This document shows positions 56,945 through 64,000 of a DNA stretch of 64,000 bases, piece by piece. Under the pieces are notes generated by a model, which was not told where the DNA came from, searched no databases, and saw only the letters and a program-made list of their open reading frames with translations. The DNA comes from Planctomycetota bacterium. GTDB lineage: Bacteria > Planctomycetota > B15-G4 > JADJEK01. The stretch's first letter is position 1. Each line of letters begins with the position of its first letter. Location: the NCBI GenBank assembly GCA_016709145.1, contig JADJEK010000008.1, positions 1 through 64,000 on the forward strand. The letters are read 5' to 3'. Position numbers and translations under genes: made by a program.

Positions 56945-57931
56945 TCAGGGTTTGCGGCGCGAGCGCTTTTTCGGCTCGTAGAGCGCGACCGTTTCGCACG
57001 CCATGCGACGCATCCGCGCGACCAGTGCCGGAGGCGCGACCGCCACGACGTCCGGGCCGAAGCGCAGGAGTTCGCTCGCCGCGGCCTCGACCGACTCGAT
57101 CGGGATGCGCAGTGCGTGCCAGCCTTCGCGATCGGCGGCACCGGCCGCGGCGACGACCTCGGCCAACGCGTGATTCGTGCGACCGAGCACGCGCAACGCG
57201 GCGGGTCGCAACTTGATGCGCGCTTCCATCGACGACATGCGCGATTCGTAGTCGCGCGCGAATCGCTTCCAGTAACGACGCAGGTCGAACTTGCGCACCG
57301 GAGGCGCCGGCGCGCTCTCGACGCGCAAGCGTTCGATCGAGCCGACGCGATACGTCCGCGGCTGGCCATCCACCGCGGCGACGAGGTACCAAAGGCCGGC
57401 CTTCTGCACGAGGCCGAGCGGCGCGACGGTCCGCTCGACGACGCCTTTCCAACTGTCGTAGCGCAGATGCAGCATGCGCCCGGTCCACACGGCGAGCGCG
57501 AGCTCGGGCAAGCGACGCTGCTCGTCGGGCCCTTGGAACCACGCGACGGGATCGAGGTGGAAGCGCGCCGCGACGCGCTGCGCCTCGCGCGCGGTGTCCT
57601 CGGGCAGCGACGCCAGCAGCTTCATGCGCATCGTCTCGAGCGCGCCGCCGAGCCCGAGCTGCTCGGCCGCGAACGGCGCCCCCGCGAGGAACAGGCTCTC
57701 CGCTTCGGGACGATCGAGCCCGGTCAGCCGCGTCCGGTATCCGTCCCGCAGGCGGAAGCCGCCGCTGCGGCCACGCTCGGCGACGACCGGCACGCCCGCG
57801 CCCGCGAGCGCGTCCATGTCGCGGTAGATCGTCCGGACGGAGACTTCGAACGTGGCCGCCAGCGCCTGGGCCGACGCGTGCCCTTCGGTCTGGAGGCGCA
57901 GCAGGATCGACAGCAGGCGACTCGAATGCAT
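56945..57931 (-). CDS. HTH- and WYL-domain transcriptional regulator (YafY type)
   Basis: Protein of 328 residues. The ATG at 57931 starts directly at the winged helix-turn-helix (RLLSILLRLQTEGHASAQAL, FEVSVRTIYRDMDALAGAGV, GRSGGFRLRDGYRTRLTGL). The WYL domain lies at about 135-215 (GLWYLVAAVDGQPRTYRVGS, IERLRVE), followed by a WCX-type C-terminus (LRIPIESVEAAASELLRFGP). Such proteins repress or activate neighbouring genes, and WYL domains can sense nucleic acids or nucleotides. The adjacent DUF1579-like gene is the obvious candidate target. Ends in a basic tail (KKRSRRKP). Confidence 0.93.
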   Translation of the reverse strand: MHSSRLLSILLRLQTEGHASAQALAATFEVSVRTIYRDMDALAGAGVPVVAERGRSGGFRLRDGYRTRLTGLDRPEAESLFLAGAPFAAEQLGLGGALETMRMKLLASLPEDTAREAQRVAARFHLDPVAWFQGPDEQRRLPELALAVWTGRMLHLRYDSWKGVVERTVAPLGLVQKAGLWYLVAAVDGQPRTYRVGSIERLRVESAPAPPVRKFDLRRYWKRFARDYESRMSSMEARIKLRPAALRVLGRTNHALAEVVAAAGAADREGWHALRIPIESVEAAASELLRFGPDVVAVAPPALVARMRRMACETVALYEPKKRSRRKP

Positions 57932-58060
57932 GCGCGCAGTGTGACACGCAATGTGGACACGGCGTGGCCGGATTTTGCGCGCGAGAACTCGCGGCGGCGG
58001 TTTCGACACGAACGAAGCGCCTCGTAGCCCACGGCGTCGGATCCGGCTTGTGTCAGCGAC

Positions 58061-58291
58061 TCACTCGCGCCAGTCCCATCGGCGATTCGTGATCTCGATC
58101 CTCGCGACGTCCGCACCTTCGAACGGAATGTCGTCGCGGCCGCGGATCTTCGTGATGGTGCCGGACTCGATGATGACGTCCCGGAACACGCGGCCGTCGG
58201 CCAGAACGACATCGGCCGTCCAGAACCCCATCCCGGTTTCGGATTGGTTCGAGAACAACGTCGACCATCGCTCGGCCGGAAGTCGCTTCAT
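58061..58291 (-). CDS. Small conserved-looking cytosolic protein of unknown function
   Basis: Protein of 76 residues starting at the ATG at 58291, with AGGAC upstream; a longer frame starting at 58378 has an atypical N-terminus. Sequence MKRLPAERWSTLFSNQSETG then MGFWTADVVLADGRVFRDVI, DIPFEGADVARIEITNRRWD. It is beta-rich and compact, with features of a small single-domain protein, but not recognised. Ordered and charged enough to be real; 118 bases from the next upstream gene. Confidence 0.65.
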   Translation of the reverse strand: MKRLPAERWSTLFSNQSETGMGFWTADVVLADGRVFRDVIIESGTITKIRGRDDIPFEGADVARIEITNRRWDWRE

Positions 58292-58409
58292 CGAAGTCCT
58301 GGTCCTCGTCGCACCCGGCCAAGCACTGCGGACATCCGTCCGTCGGTGGCACGCGTAGCTGGTTCCGATCGCGCGCAAAGGTCGAGGTGTCGTCAGGCGC
58401 GGTCGAACG

Positions 58410-58799
58410 TCAGAGTTCGTCGATGAGCGCCTTGTAGCGAGGGACCCACTGCTCGCCGAGCGGTGTGGTCTCGAGGAAACTCTCGAAGGGGTCCGAGTTC
58501 CTCGCTGCCACTTGGATCTCGATCGCCCGAATCAACTCCTGGCGCGATCCGCGCACGGCCGTCGTCGACCCGGGAGGCGTTGCGAACTTCGCGAGCTGGC
58601 AAAGACCGTTGTCCAGGAGTTCCGTCGGCAGCCGGATCATGAACGCTGCGGATGTGGAAGCATCCGCAGCGCCGTCGCGTTCGAGCTGCGCTTGGACGTG
58701 ACACAGGTACATCACGTCGGACGACGCTTCGAGCACGATGTCGCGCTTGATGCGACGGATGGTGCCCGTCGCGAAGAGCTTGTCGTACTCAGTCTTCAT
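58410..58799 (-). CDS. Hypothetical cytosolic protein
   Basis: Protein of 129 residues, ATG at 58799. Sequence blocks TGTIRRIKRDIVLEASSDVM and YLCHVQAQLERDGAADASTS, AAFMIRLPTELLDNGLCQLA, and a C-terminal helix ELIRAIEIQVAARNSDPFES. No known family recognised. A much longer frame on the same strand, continuing to about 59393, is mostly the shadow of the neighbouring membrane protein. The ribosome-binding site is weak, so the start is uncertain. Confidence 0.6.
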   Translation of the reverse strand: MKTEYDKLFATGTIRRIKRDIVLEASSDVMYLCHVQAQLERDGAADASTSAAFMIRLPTELLDNGLCQLAKFATPPGSTTAVRGSRQELIRAIEIQVAARNSDPFESFLETTPLGEQWVPRYKALIDEL

Positions 58800-58846
58800 T
58801 GCGAGCTTTCGAGAATGAGGCCGATCGAGAGTTCGAGCCACGATCT

Positions 58847-59356
58847 TCACGCGAGGGGTCCTCTCCGAGATCGCCATACCCGAAGGTCGAGCAGGATGCC
58901 GCCCACGAAGGCCATTCCGTAGCTCGCGGTGTGCGCCCACAGGTTCGCGAGGAACGCGACGTGCCGATCGGACGGCACCTCGGAGGCCAGATGTCCGACC
59001 AGGATCACGGCTCCGTTCCGCGCCAATGCGTACCCGATCACTCCCGCGATCAACGCGACGCCGCCCATCCACGCGAGCAGCTTCGCGATCGGACCGACGA
59101 GCGAACCCGCGGAGCGAACCACTCGCGGGCCTCGCGTCGCGGCGATCGCCAACGCGAGTCCGAGCAGCGCACCGACCCACCACGTCGCGACGACTCCCCA
59201 GCCCAATGCGAGAAGGGTCGGTGACTCCGTGTCGAAGATCCGTGGATGCCCGATCGTGAAGTACTCGACGCAGAGATGCGCGGTGATCAGGTCGTGTGCG
59301 ACGCCGTACGACACCGCCGCGCCGACGCAGAGCAGGATGATCTTCAACGCATTCAT
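58847..59356 (-). CDS. Four-helix membrane protein of unknown function
   Basis: Protein of 169 residues with four predicted membrane segments: IILLCVGAAVSYGVAHDLIT, GWGVVATWWVGALLGLALAI, WMGGVALIAGVIGYALARNG and YGMAFVGGILLDLRVWRSRR. A conserved-looking motif AHLCVEYFTIGHPRIF near the N-terminus (about 26-42) is shared by similar bacterial membrane proteins. Inner membrane; role unknown. 47 bases upstream of the hypothetical gene at 58410-58799. Confidence 0.78.
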   Translation of the reverse strand: MNALKIILLCVGAAVSYGVAHDLITAHLCVEYFTIGHPRIFDTESPTLLALGWGVVATWWVGALLGLALAIAATRGPRVVRSAGSLVGPIAKLLAWMGGVALIAGVIGYALARNGAVILVGHLASEVPSDRHVAFLANLWAHTASYGMAFVGGILLDLRVWRSRRGPLA

Positions 59357-59488
59357 GGAACTCTGCCGACACGCAAGCCGCGGCGCCGCGCATCCCCTCG
59401 CGCGATCCGATTCGTCACGCCGCAGTTGGCGCCGCTGGGATCCGTCGCGAACCGAGCACCGCGCGATTGACCGTCGGCGCCCCTCCCG

Positions 59489-60694
59489 TCACGGTCGAAC
59501 CATGTCGATGACGGGCCGCGTCAAACCGTTCGTCGCGTCGAACACCTGCGCCACGAGAGGCACGCCGATCCACACGGGGCTCGAGGGAACATGGAGCGTC
59601 GCGGTCGCGACTCCGCTCGCGATCGGTGCGATCAGCATGGGCGCCGTGGGCTCGAGGAAGAACCTCCCTTGCGCGAGATCGAGCGGTACGCCGGTCTGGG
59701 TCGACAGTACGAGCAGTTGCCCGACTCCCGCGTTCCACTGCAGCGTCGTCGATCCGCCGAGCTTCAGGGGCGGGCTCGACGTCAAATCGTTGTTCAGCGC
59801 GACGACGGCCACACCCGGCGCGTACGGAGCGCCGTCCGGCTGTTGCCCCCACGGCACGCCGCCCGCGCAATCGCTGACGAGCAACATCCCGGGCCCGCCA
59901 GTCACCAGGGAGTTCGAGACGTAGACGCGCTGCGCGCGGATGCCATCGCCGCCGTAGCCGCCCTTGTACGCGCACGGGCACGGCGGCGGCGACCCGTCGC
60001 CGCAAATGCCGCCGAAGCAACTCACGGTGTCGCTACCGCGGCCGCCGCGCACGACGCTGTCGAGCACGACGATCGTCGAATTCGGCGCGTCGATCCCGAG
60101 CGGCCCGAACGGAGGCATGAGAGCGCACGGCACGTCGGTCGTGTTCTCGCCGCCGACGATCGTCGTGGACGCGAGGTGGATCAACGGGATCGAGGTCTTG
60201 ATCGCCGCGGCGCCGGGACCGACTCCGGTCGAGAAGATGGCGTCGGGCCCCGTGACGGACCCGCCCACGATGCGGAGGGACGTGAAGCCGCCGCCCGCGA
60301 GCATCGCGTCGAACGCCGCAAAGAAACTCGCGTCGGCGAACCCGGCCGCTTTCACGTCGACCAGCGTGACCGTGCCCGTGCCAGGCCCCGCGAGCGTGAT
60401 CGCGGGCGGACACGTCAGCGTCGACCCCGTGTACTCGTGCGGCAGCGGCGTTCGGATCGTCGGCATCGGGTCACCGACGATCGTCACGGGTTTCGCGATC
60501 GTGATCTCGACGTAGGTTCCACCTTTGACGTGGATCACGTCGTTGGGAGCAGCCGCGTCGAGCGCGGCCTGCAGGCTCATGAAAGCTCCGCCGGCTCCGC
60601 TCGGATCGACGACGAGCACGCTCGCGCCCGCGTTCGACGCGAACCAGACGGTGAATCCCAGACCGAACGCAAGCGCACTGCCGAATCGTTGCAC
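59489..60694 (-). CDS. Secreted right-handed beta-helix protein
   Basis: Protein of 401 residues starting at a GTG (60694) with GGGG upstream. Signal peptide (FGSALAFGLGFTVWFASNAG). The helix entry VLVVDPSGAGGAFMSLQAAL, DAAAPNDVIHVKGGTYVEIT is typical of pectate-lyase-like proteins, as in the tandem at 30.9-35 kb, but overall similarity to those three is low. Middle region with Cys-rich GICGDGSPPPCPCAYKGG. The C-terminus (about 320-401) is a separate beta-domain common in planctomycete exported proteins (WIGVPLVAQVFDATNGLTRP). Extracellular; activity unknown. Confidence 0.85.
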   Translation of the reverse strand: MQRFGSALAFGLGFTVWFASNAGASVLVVDPSGAGGAFMSLQAALDAAAPNDVIHVKGGTYVEITIAKPVTIVGDPMPTIRTPLPHEYTGSTLTCPPAITLAGPGTGTVTLVDVKAAGFADASFFAAFDAMLAGGGFTSLRIVGGSVTGPDAIFSTGVGPGAAAIKTSIPLIHLASTTIVGGENTTDVPCALMPPFGPLGIDAPNSTIVVLDSVVRGGRGSDTVSCFGGICGDGSPPPCPCAYKGGYGGDGIRAQRVYVSNSLVTGGPGMLLVSDCAGGVPWGQQPDGAPYAPGVAVVALNNDLTSSPPLKLGGSTTLQWNAGVGQLLVLSTQTGVPLDLAQGRFFLEPTAPMLIAPIASGVATATLHVPSSPVWIGVPLVAQVFDATNGLTRPVIDMVRP

Positions 60695-60914
60695 GTTGAA
60701 CCCCTTCGAGGAATGGACAGCCCTTCGTGATCCGCCCCGATCCGAATGCTAGCCAGCGTCCACCGCATCGCACGCGCGCACGTCGATGTCGGTGCCCCTT
60801 CGAGGCCGGGCCGCACGCGGCCTCGAGTGGATCGACGTGCGAGGCCGACGTCGACACGCCCCGCTTCGGAACGTACGTTGCGACGCGAGTGCCCGCACGA
60901 TCCGGAGTCCGCGC

Positions 60915-61445
60915 ATGACGACCGCCGAAGCTCAACTCGAGAGCTACTTCGCGAAGTACGAGCCGGCCAAGGCCAAGCTCGGGAAGGCGCTGCGCGCGAA
61001 GATGCGCGCACGACTCCCTGGCCTCCACGAGATCGTCTACGTCTACGAGAATCAGAACGCCCTCGTGATTGCGTACTCGCCGACCGAGAACGGCTACGAA
61101 GGCGTGAGCTCGATCGCGCTGTATCCGAGCGAAGCCAAACTGTTCTTCTCCCAAGGCGCGAAGCTGTCGGCGGCGGATCCGAAGAAGCTGTTGAAGGGCG
61201 GCAGCGGCGTGCGGCACATCGTGATGAACGCGGTCGCGGACTTCGATCGCCCCGAGATCGAGGCGTTGTTCGTGGCCGCGCTCGAGCTCGCGAAGTTGCG
61301 CCCCGATACGCGCGCGAAGGGGTCCGTGATCATTCGGGCCGAGTCGCAGAAGAAGCGCGCGACTCGCACGTCCGCGACGAAGGCGAAAGCAACCAAAGTG
61401 AAGGCGTCGACCGCGAAGCGCAAGGCCGCGAAACGCTCGTCGTGA
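60915..61445 (+). CDS. DUF1801-like protein with histone H1-like basic tail
   Basis: Protein of 176 residues, ATG at 60915. Residues about 1-135 match DUF1801/YdhG-like proteins (YFAKYEPAKAKLGKALRAKM, RARLPGLHEIVYVYENQNAL, ALYPSEAKLFFSQGAKLSAA). The last 35 residues are almost only Lys, Ala, Arg, Thr and Ser (KKRATRTSATKAKATKVKAS, TAKRKAAKRSS), like bacterial histone H1-type tails, so it could bind nucleic acid. It is divergent from the beta-helix gene with a 220-base spacer, and differs from the two DUF1801 genes near 45 kb, which lack this tail. Confidence 0.8.
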   Translation: MTTAEAQLESYFAKYEPAKAKLGKALRAKMRARLPGLHEIVYVYENQNALVIAYSPTENGYEGVSSIALYPSEAKLFFSQGAKLSAADPKKLLKGGSGVRHIVMNAVADFDRPEIEALFVAALELAKLRPDTRAKGSVIIRAESQKKRATRTSATKAKATKVKASTAKRKAAKRSS

Positions 61446-61457
61446 AGGTTCGTCGTT

Positions 61458-61497
61458 CGTAGGCCTCGGCCGCGCCTCAGCGCGTCGGAGGCCTACG
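61458..61497. terminator. Bidirectional terminator hairpin
   Basis: CGTAGGCCTC (61458-61467) pairs with GAGGCCTACG (61488-61497) around a 20-base loop. It lies between the convergent DUF1801-like gene and the small gene at 61493-61645. Confidence 0.6.
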
Positions 61498-61645
61498 CAC
61501 TTCGCAATGCGTTGACGGCCATCGCCGGTAGCCGCTCCCGTTCGTCGACGGGGCCGACCAGTCGAAGCGCACGTCGAACCAGGAACTCCTGCACATTGCG
61601 TGACATCGCGAGAACCGCGCGTTCGATGGAGGCGCGTTCGGGCAT
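61493..61645 (-). CDS. Possible small protein coupled to the VOC gene
   Basis: A 50-residue frame (MPERASIERAVLAMSRNVQE, FLVRRALRLVGPVDERERLP, AMAVNALRSA) whose ATG follows GAGGAG by about 10 bases; that site overlaps the VOC stop codon. It is Ala/Arg/Val-rich and could be one helix pair. The strong coupled ribosome-binding site and the terminator placed exactly at its end argue that it is real, but no relative is known to me and it may be chance. Confidence 0.45.
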   Translation of the reverse strand: MPERASIERAVLAMSRNVQEFLVRRALRLVGPVDERERLPAMAVNALRSA

Positions 61646-61659
61646 GGGCGGATGACTCC

Positions 61660-62073
61660 TCACGCAGAGTGGTGCACGGCCTTCGGATTCCGATCGGCCG
61701 CAAACGCCAACACGTGACCGTCGAGGTCGAGCGAGTACGCGGCTTCGTGGCCCCACGACCGAAGGCTCATTGGACTGAGCTCCTTGGCTCCGGCTGCGAG
61801 CGCCCGCGCGTGATGCACCTCCGGGTCCAGCACGACGAGGTACAGCTCCGCACGTGGCACTCCGCGAGCCTCGGACGGCTTCGGAAGGGCCGGACCGAGC
61901 AGCCGCTCGATCGACGCTTCGGGCATCAACCCGAGGATCGAACCGTGGGCCAGCACGAACTCGGTCATCCCCGGGACGTCGAGGCGCGGCTTCATCCCGA
62001 GAACTGCTGCGTAGAACGCCGCGCTGAGCCGTTGGTCGGCAACGTAGAGGATGAAGTGCGATCCAGTGGTCAT
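61660..62073 (-). CDS. VOC (glyoxalase/bleomycin-resistance-like) family protein
   Basis: Protein of 137 residues with two beta-alpha-beta-beta-beta modules: SHFILYVADQRLSAAFYAAV, LGMKPRLDVPGMTEFVLAHG, then AELYLVVLDPEVHHARALAA and EAAYSLDLDGHVLAFA. The His and Glu/Asp positions fit the VOC metal site only partly. Substrate not predictable; often a small lyase, isomerase or dioxygenase. Cytosolic. A possible small gene follows, translationally coupled. Confidence 0.88.
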   Translation of the reverse strand: MTTGSHFILYVADQRLSAAFYAAVLGMKPRLDVPGMTEFVLAHGSILGLMPEASIERLLGPALPKPSEARGVPRAELYLVVLDPEVHHARALAAGAKELSPMSLRSWGHEAAYSLDLDGHVLAFAADRNPKAVHHSA

Positions 62074-62162
62074 CGGGCGGCGTCGCTTTCGGGGGCGCGG
62101 GTGTCGCTCGTGCGGTCAACGTCCATGAGCCGTTCGTGCCGCGCCGTGGTAGGGAGAAAGAA

Positions 62163-63275
62163 TCAGTTCGATGATCGAGACGGACGCTCTGGTGTTTCCT
62201 CGGGCACGGATGGCGCTGGGCCCGCCGTCCCATCGACCTTCGACAACTCGTCGAGCTCGGCCATGGTGAACCGGACGCTCAGGATGTCAGGGTGTTCTTG
62301 CGGCGTCCAATGACCGTAGGTCGTGACGACGAACGTCCCGTTCGGCAGGACCTCGACTCCGGGGTATGCACAGTCCCATCCGTGGTGGTTGTTTTCGAAA
62401 CGAACGCGGAACTGTCCGTCGCGGCCATCCACGATGTCCTCGTACGTGCCCACCCAGCCGACCCAATCGCCGGCCGTCGGGCTGCTGAGGTGCTTCGGCG
62501 GGGCGTCGCGAAATGAAATGAAGAGCCGACCGTCCGGGCCGTACTTGGCGACGTGGCGATCTCCGCGCAGCGAGTCGGGCACTTCGCGAGGCTGAGTCCA
62601 CGTCTCACCCTCGTCGTCGCTGAAGATGACGTGAGAGTTCTTCACGCGGCGGTTCTCGCGGAGCAAGACCGCGATCTGCTTTCCGTCCGGCGATCGGAAT
62701 GCGCCCGGCTCGCACAAGTGGACAACGTCGGACCGATGGATCGGCTGCGGCGTCGACCACGTCGATCCGCCGTCTCCCGACAGCGATCGGTACAGCGTGA
62801 ACACACCGTTCGCTCGGCCGCTGTTCGCGAAGTACAGCCCATCGTCATGGAACAGGGCGAGGTAGTGACCGCGACCGGTCTTCCGCTCGATGACGGACGA
62901 CATCGTGACGATGCCGCCCCATTCACCGATCGGCGTGAGCTCGGACCAGTTCTCGCCGTCGTCCTCGCTGATCGCCGAGCGAACGGGGAACAGCCCACTG
63001 AACAGGACCACGCGCCTCTTCCCGTCGCCATCGACCATGCAATGGAGCGTCGGGGTTTCCAGCGACGTCGCCCAACTCTTCGGCGTCGGCACGCGAGCAT
63101 CACGAAGCGCCCTCGGACTGTTCCAACCGCTGGCCACCGCTCGGGCGAGACGACGAAGGCTCGAGGCTCGGCGGCGAGCTGGTGAAGCCACGGTATTGCG
63201 CCGCGTCTTCGGTGTCACGGAGCCACTTTCGGGCGGCGACGATGGAGGCGTGGAACCCCGATGAACACGAAGCAC
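62163..63275 (-). CDS. Sialidase-like (BNR repeat) protein, apparently N-terminally truncated
   Basis: About 370 residues from a GTG at 63275, but recognisable homology begins only near residue 52 (WNSPRALRDARV, SWATSLETPTLHCMVDGDGK). Three Asp-boxes (SEDDGENW, SGDGGSTW, SDDEGETW) and TGHWTP-like C-terminal blocks (NNHHGWDCAYPGVEVLPNGT) show a sialidase/BNR propeller. The N-terminal part with the FRIP-type catalytic Arg and a signal peptide is missing; residues 1-50 are Arg/Ser-rich and look non-coding. It is either a truncated pseudogene or has an unseen start. A terminator-like hairpin overlaps its 5' end. Confidence 0.65.
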   Translation of the reverse strand: MLRVHRGSTPPSSPPESGSVTPKTRRNTVASPARRRASSLRRLARAVASGWNSPRALRDARVPTPKSWATSLETPTLHCMVDGDGKRRVVLFSGLFPVRSAISEDDGENWSELTPIGEWGGIVTMSSVIERKTGRGHYLALFHDDGLYFANSGRANGVFTLYRSLSGDGGSTWSTPQPIHRSDVVHLCEPGAFRSPDGKQIAVLLRENRRVKNSHVIFSDDEGETWTQPREVPDSLRGDRHVAKYGPDGRLFISFRDAPPKHLSSPTAGDWVGWVGTYEDIVDGRDGQFRVRFENNHHGWDCAYPGVEVLPNGTFVVTTYGHWTPQEHPDILSVRFTMAELDELSKVDGTAGPAPSVPEETPERPSRSSN

Positions 63276-63300
63276 GCGACGGAGTGCTCCGCCGCGTGCT
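63271..63300. terminator. Terminator-like hairpin
   Basis: AGCACGCGACGGAG pairs with CTCCGCCGCGTGCT around TG, with one mismatch, at 63271-63300. It lies just downstream of the secreted protein gene ending at 63333 and probably ends its transcript. Confidence 0.6.
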
Positions 63301-63332
63301 TTGGTCTCGAGCTCAAATCGTTCGCACGTCGA

Positions 63333-64000
63333 TCACGGCACGTCGCCGCGCAGCGCGTTGCTCATGGCTACTCCGCACGGCGCCGTCGGATCCACGATCA
63401 AGTATTGGAAATGCAGGCCGAGTCCCGAGAGCCCGCCGCTCCACGACGCCCACGGCAGGTGGATCTCGCCGGCCGCGTCGGTCGCCAGGCCGATGGTCGC
63501 CAGCACCGGCAGCGGCACGATCGTGCCGCAGAGCGCGGGCGTCGGATTCGCGTTCAACGCGACCACGAGCAGGACCGGCGTCGCGGCGTTCGCTTGCACC
63601 AGATCGAGCGAGCCACTCGAGCCCGACGTCAGAGGACCGCTGCCCGAGAGCACCGGATCACCGAACACACCGGACTGCCAGTAGCCGAGGTTCGTCCACG
63701 GACCGGCCGCGGGTGCGGTGTAGACCTCGCCGAAGAATTCGTCGTCGTCGATGAACGGCGTGTTCGTGACGTCGATGATGGTGACGCGGTTGAACGGCGT
63801 CGGGCTCGACACACCGAGGAACGCGAGTTGGTCGACCGCGATCGCGCTGAACGACGCCACCGTGAGGAACGTCCCGTCGAGGTAGAGCGCGACTTCATAC
63901 GTCGAATCGACCGCCGTGCCGCCCCACGGAGCGATCGTCGCATCGGGTTGGACGAAGTCGATCCCGAGCGCGACGACCGGCTCGTCGAGGTCGAGCTGGA
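63333..64000 (-). CDS. Secreted-type beta-domain protein, partial (runs off the window)
   Basis: The frame is open from the window edge to the stop at 63333; 222 codons are visible and the N-terminus lies outside. The visible part includes DLDEPVVALGIDFVQPDATI, APWGGTAVDSTYEVALYLDG, VSSPTPFNRVTIIDVTNTPF, then after about residue 115 SLDLVQANAATPVLLVVALN and LHFQYLIVDPTAPCGVAMSN. The first part looks like a PEP-CTERM-type jelly-roll; the last 80 residues resemble the beta-domain found at the end of many planctomycete exported proteins. Function unknown. Confidence 0.7.
   Translation of the reverse strand, partial: QLDLDEPVVALGIDFVQPDATIAPWGGTAVDSTYEVALYLDGTFLTVASFSAIAVDQLAFLGVSSPTPFNRVTIIDVTNTPFIDDDEFFGEVYTAPAAGPWTNLGYWQSGVFGDPVLSGSGPLTSGSSGSLDLVQANAATPVLLVVALNANPTPALCGTIVPLPVLATIGLATDAAGEIHLPWASWSGGLSGLGLHFQYLIVDPTAPCGVAMSNALRGDVP

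Noticed and set aside
58410..59393. 327-codon frame extending the hypothetical protein upstream
   Set aside because: Upstream of 58799 it overlaps the four-helix membrane protein in another frame and is Arg-rich.

Overview
The window is GC-rich DNA that most probably comes from a member of the Planctomycetota. The strongest signs are a DUF1549/DUF1553 (PSCyt2/PSD1) gene overlapping a Tat-exported DUF1501 gene, a Tat-exported Gfo/Idh/MocA protein beside them, an ECF sigma factor overlapping a Ser/Thr kinase with TPRs, and many secreted FG-GAP/VCBS beta-propeller and right-handed beta-helix proteins. I saw no rRNA, tRNA, CRISPR array or insertion sequence. About 50 protein genes can be supported, most of them encoding exported or membrane proteins.

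Layout. 1-9.5 kb: five co-directional minus-strand genes for secreted beta-propeller proteins. The last three are tandem FG-GAP copies (period about 1.75 kb), all broken by frameshifts. The first (SBBP type) is put out of frame by a (GC)9 tract. 9.6-14.4 kb: ECF sigma/Ser-Thr kinase pair and a divergent exported protein with a GyrI-like domain. 14.4-20.2 kb: DUF1501, PSCyt2/PSD1 and Gfo/Idh/MocA genes. 20.3-28 kb: DUF418 membrane protein, a DUF3352-like protein with an internal pilin-like segment, a cysteine-free truncated thioredoxin, and two overlapping M16 peptidase genes. 28.3-30.7 kb: a compact restriction endonuclease - C5 methyltransferase - Vsr operon. 30.8-38.9 kb: three tandem beta-helix paralogues, an acyltransferase and a CotH/lamin-tail protein. 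39.7-44 kb: four genes I cannot assign to a function, the last a lipoprotein. 44-53 kb: two DUF1801 genes, a SIR2-like NADase fused to a SorC-type effector-binding domain, a GNAT, two FG-GAP proteins and two tiny exported paralogues. 53-64 kb: housekeeping and hypothetical genes, including a FocA-type transporter, a WYL regulator, another beta-helix protein, a VOC protein, a truncated sialidase and a secreted protein running off the window.

The best candidate for an undescribed system is the 723-residue protein at 46140-48311. It has the SIR2 NADase motifs (GAGFS, TNWD, KVHGD) followed by a complete SorC/CggR-like phosphosugar-binding module and no helix-turn-helix. Its layout parallels Thoeris ThsA (SIR2-SLOG), and it could be a single-gene, metabolite-gated NAD+-depleting defence. 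The R-M-Vsr operon is a second, independent defence locus about 16 kb away.

Recurring oddities are frameshifts close to signal peptides or inside repeated secreted-protein genes. They may be real (phase variation, pseudogenes) or sequencing/polishing errors in repeats; this cannot be settled from one sequence.
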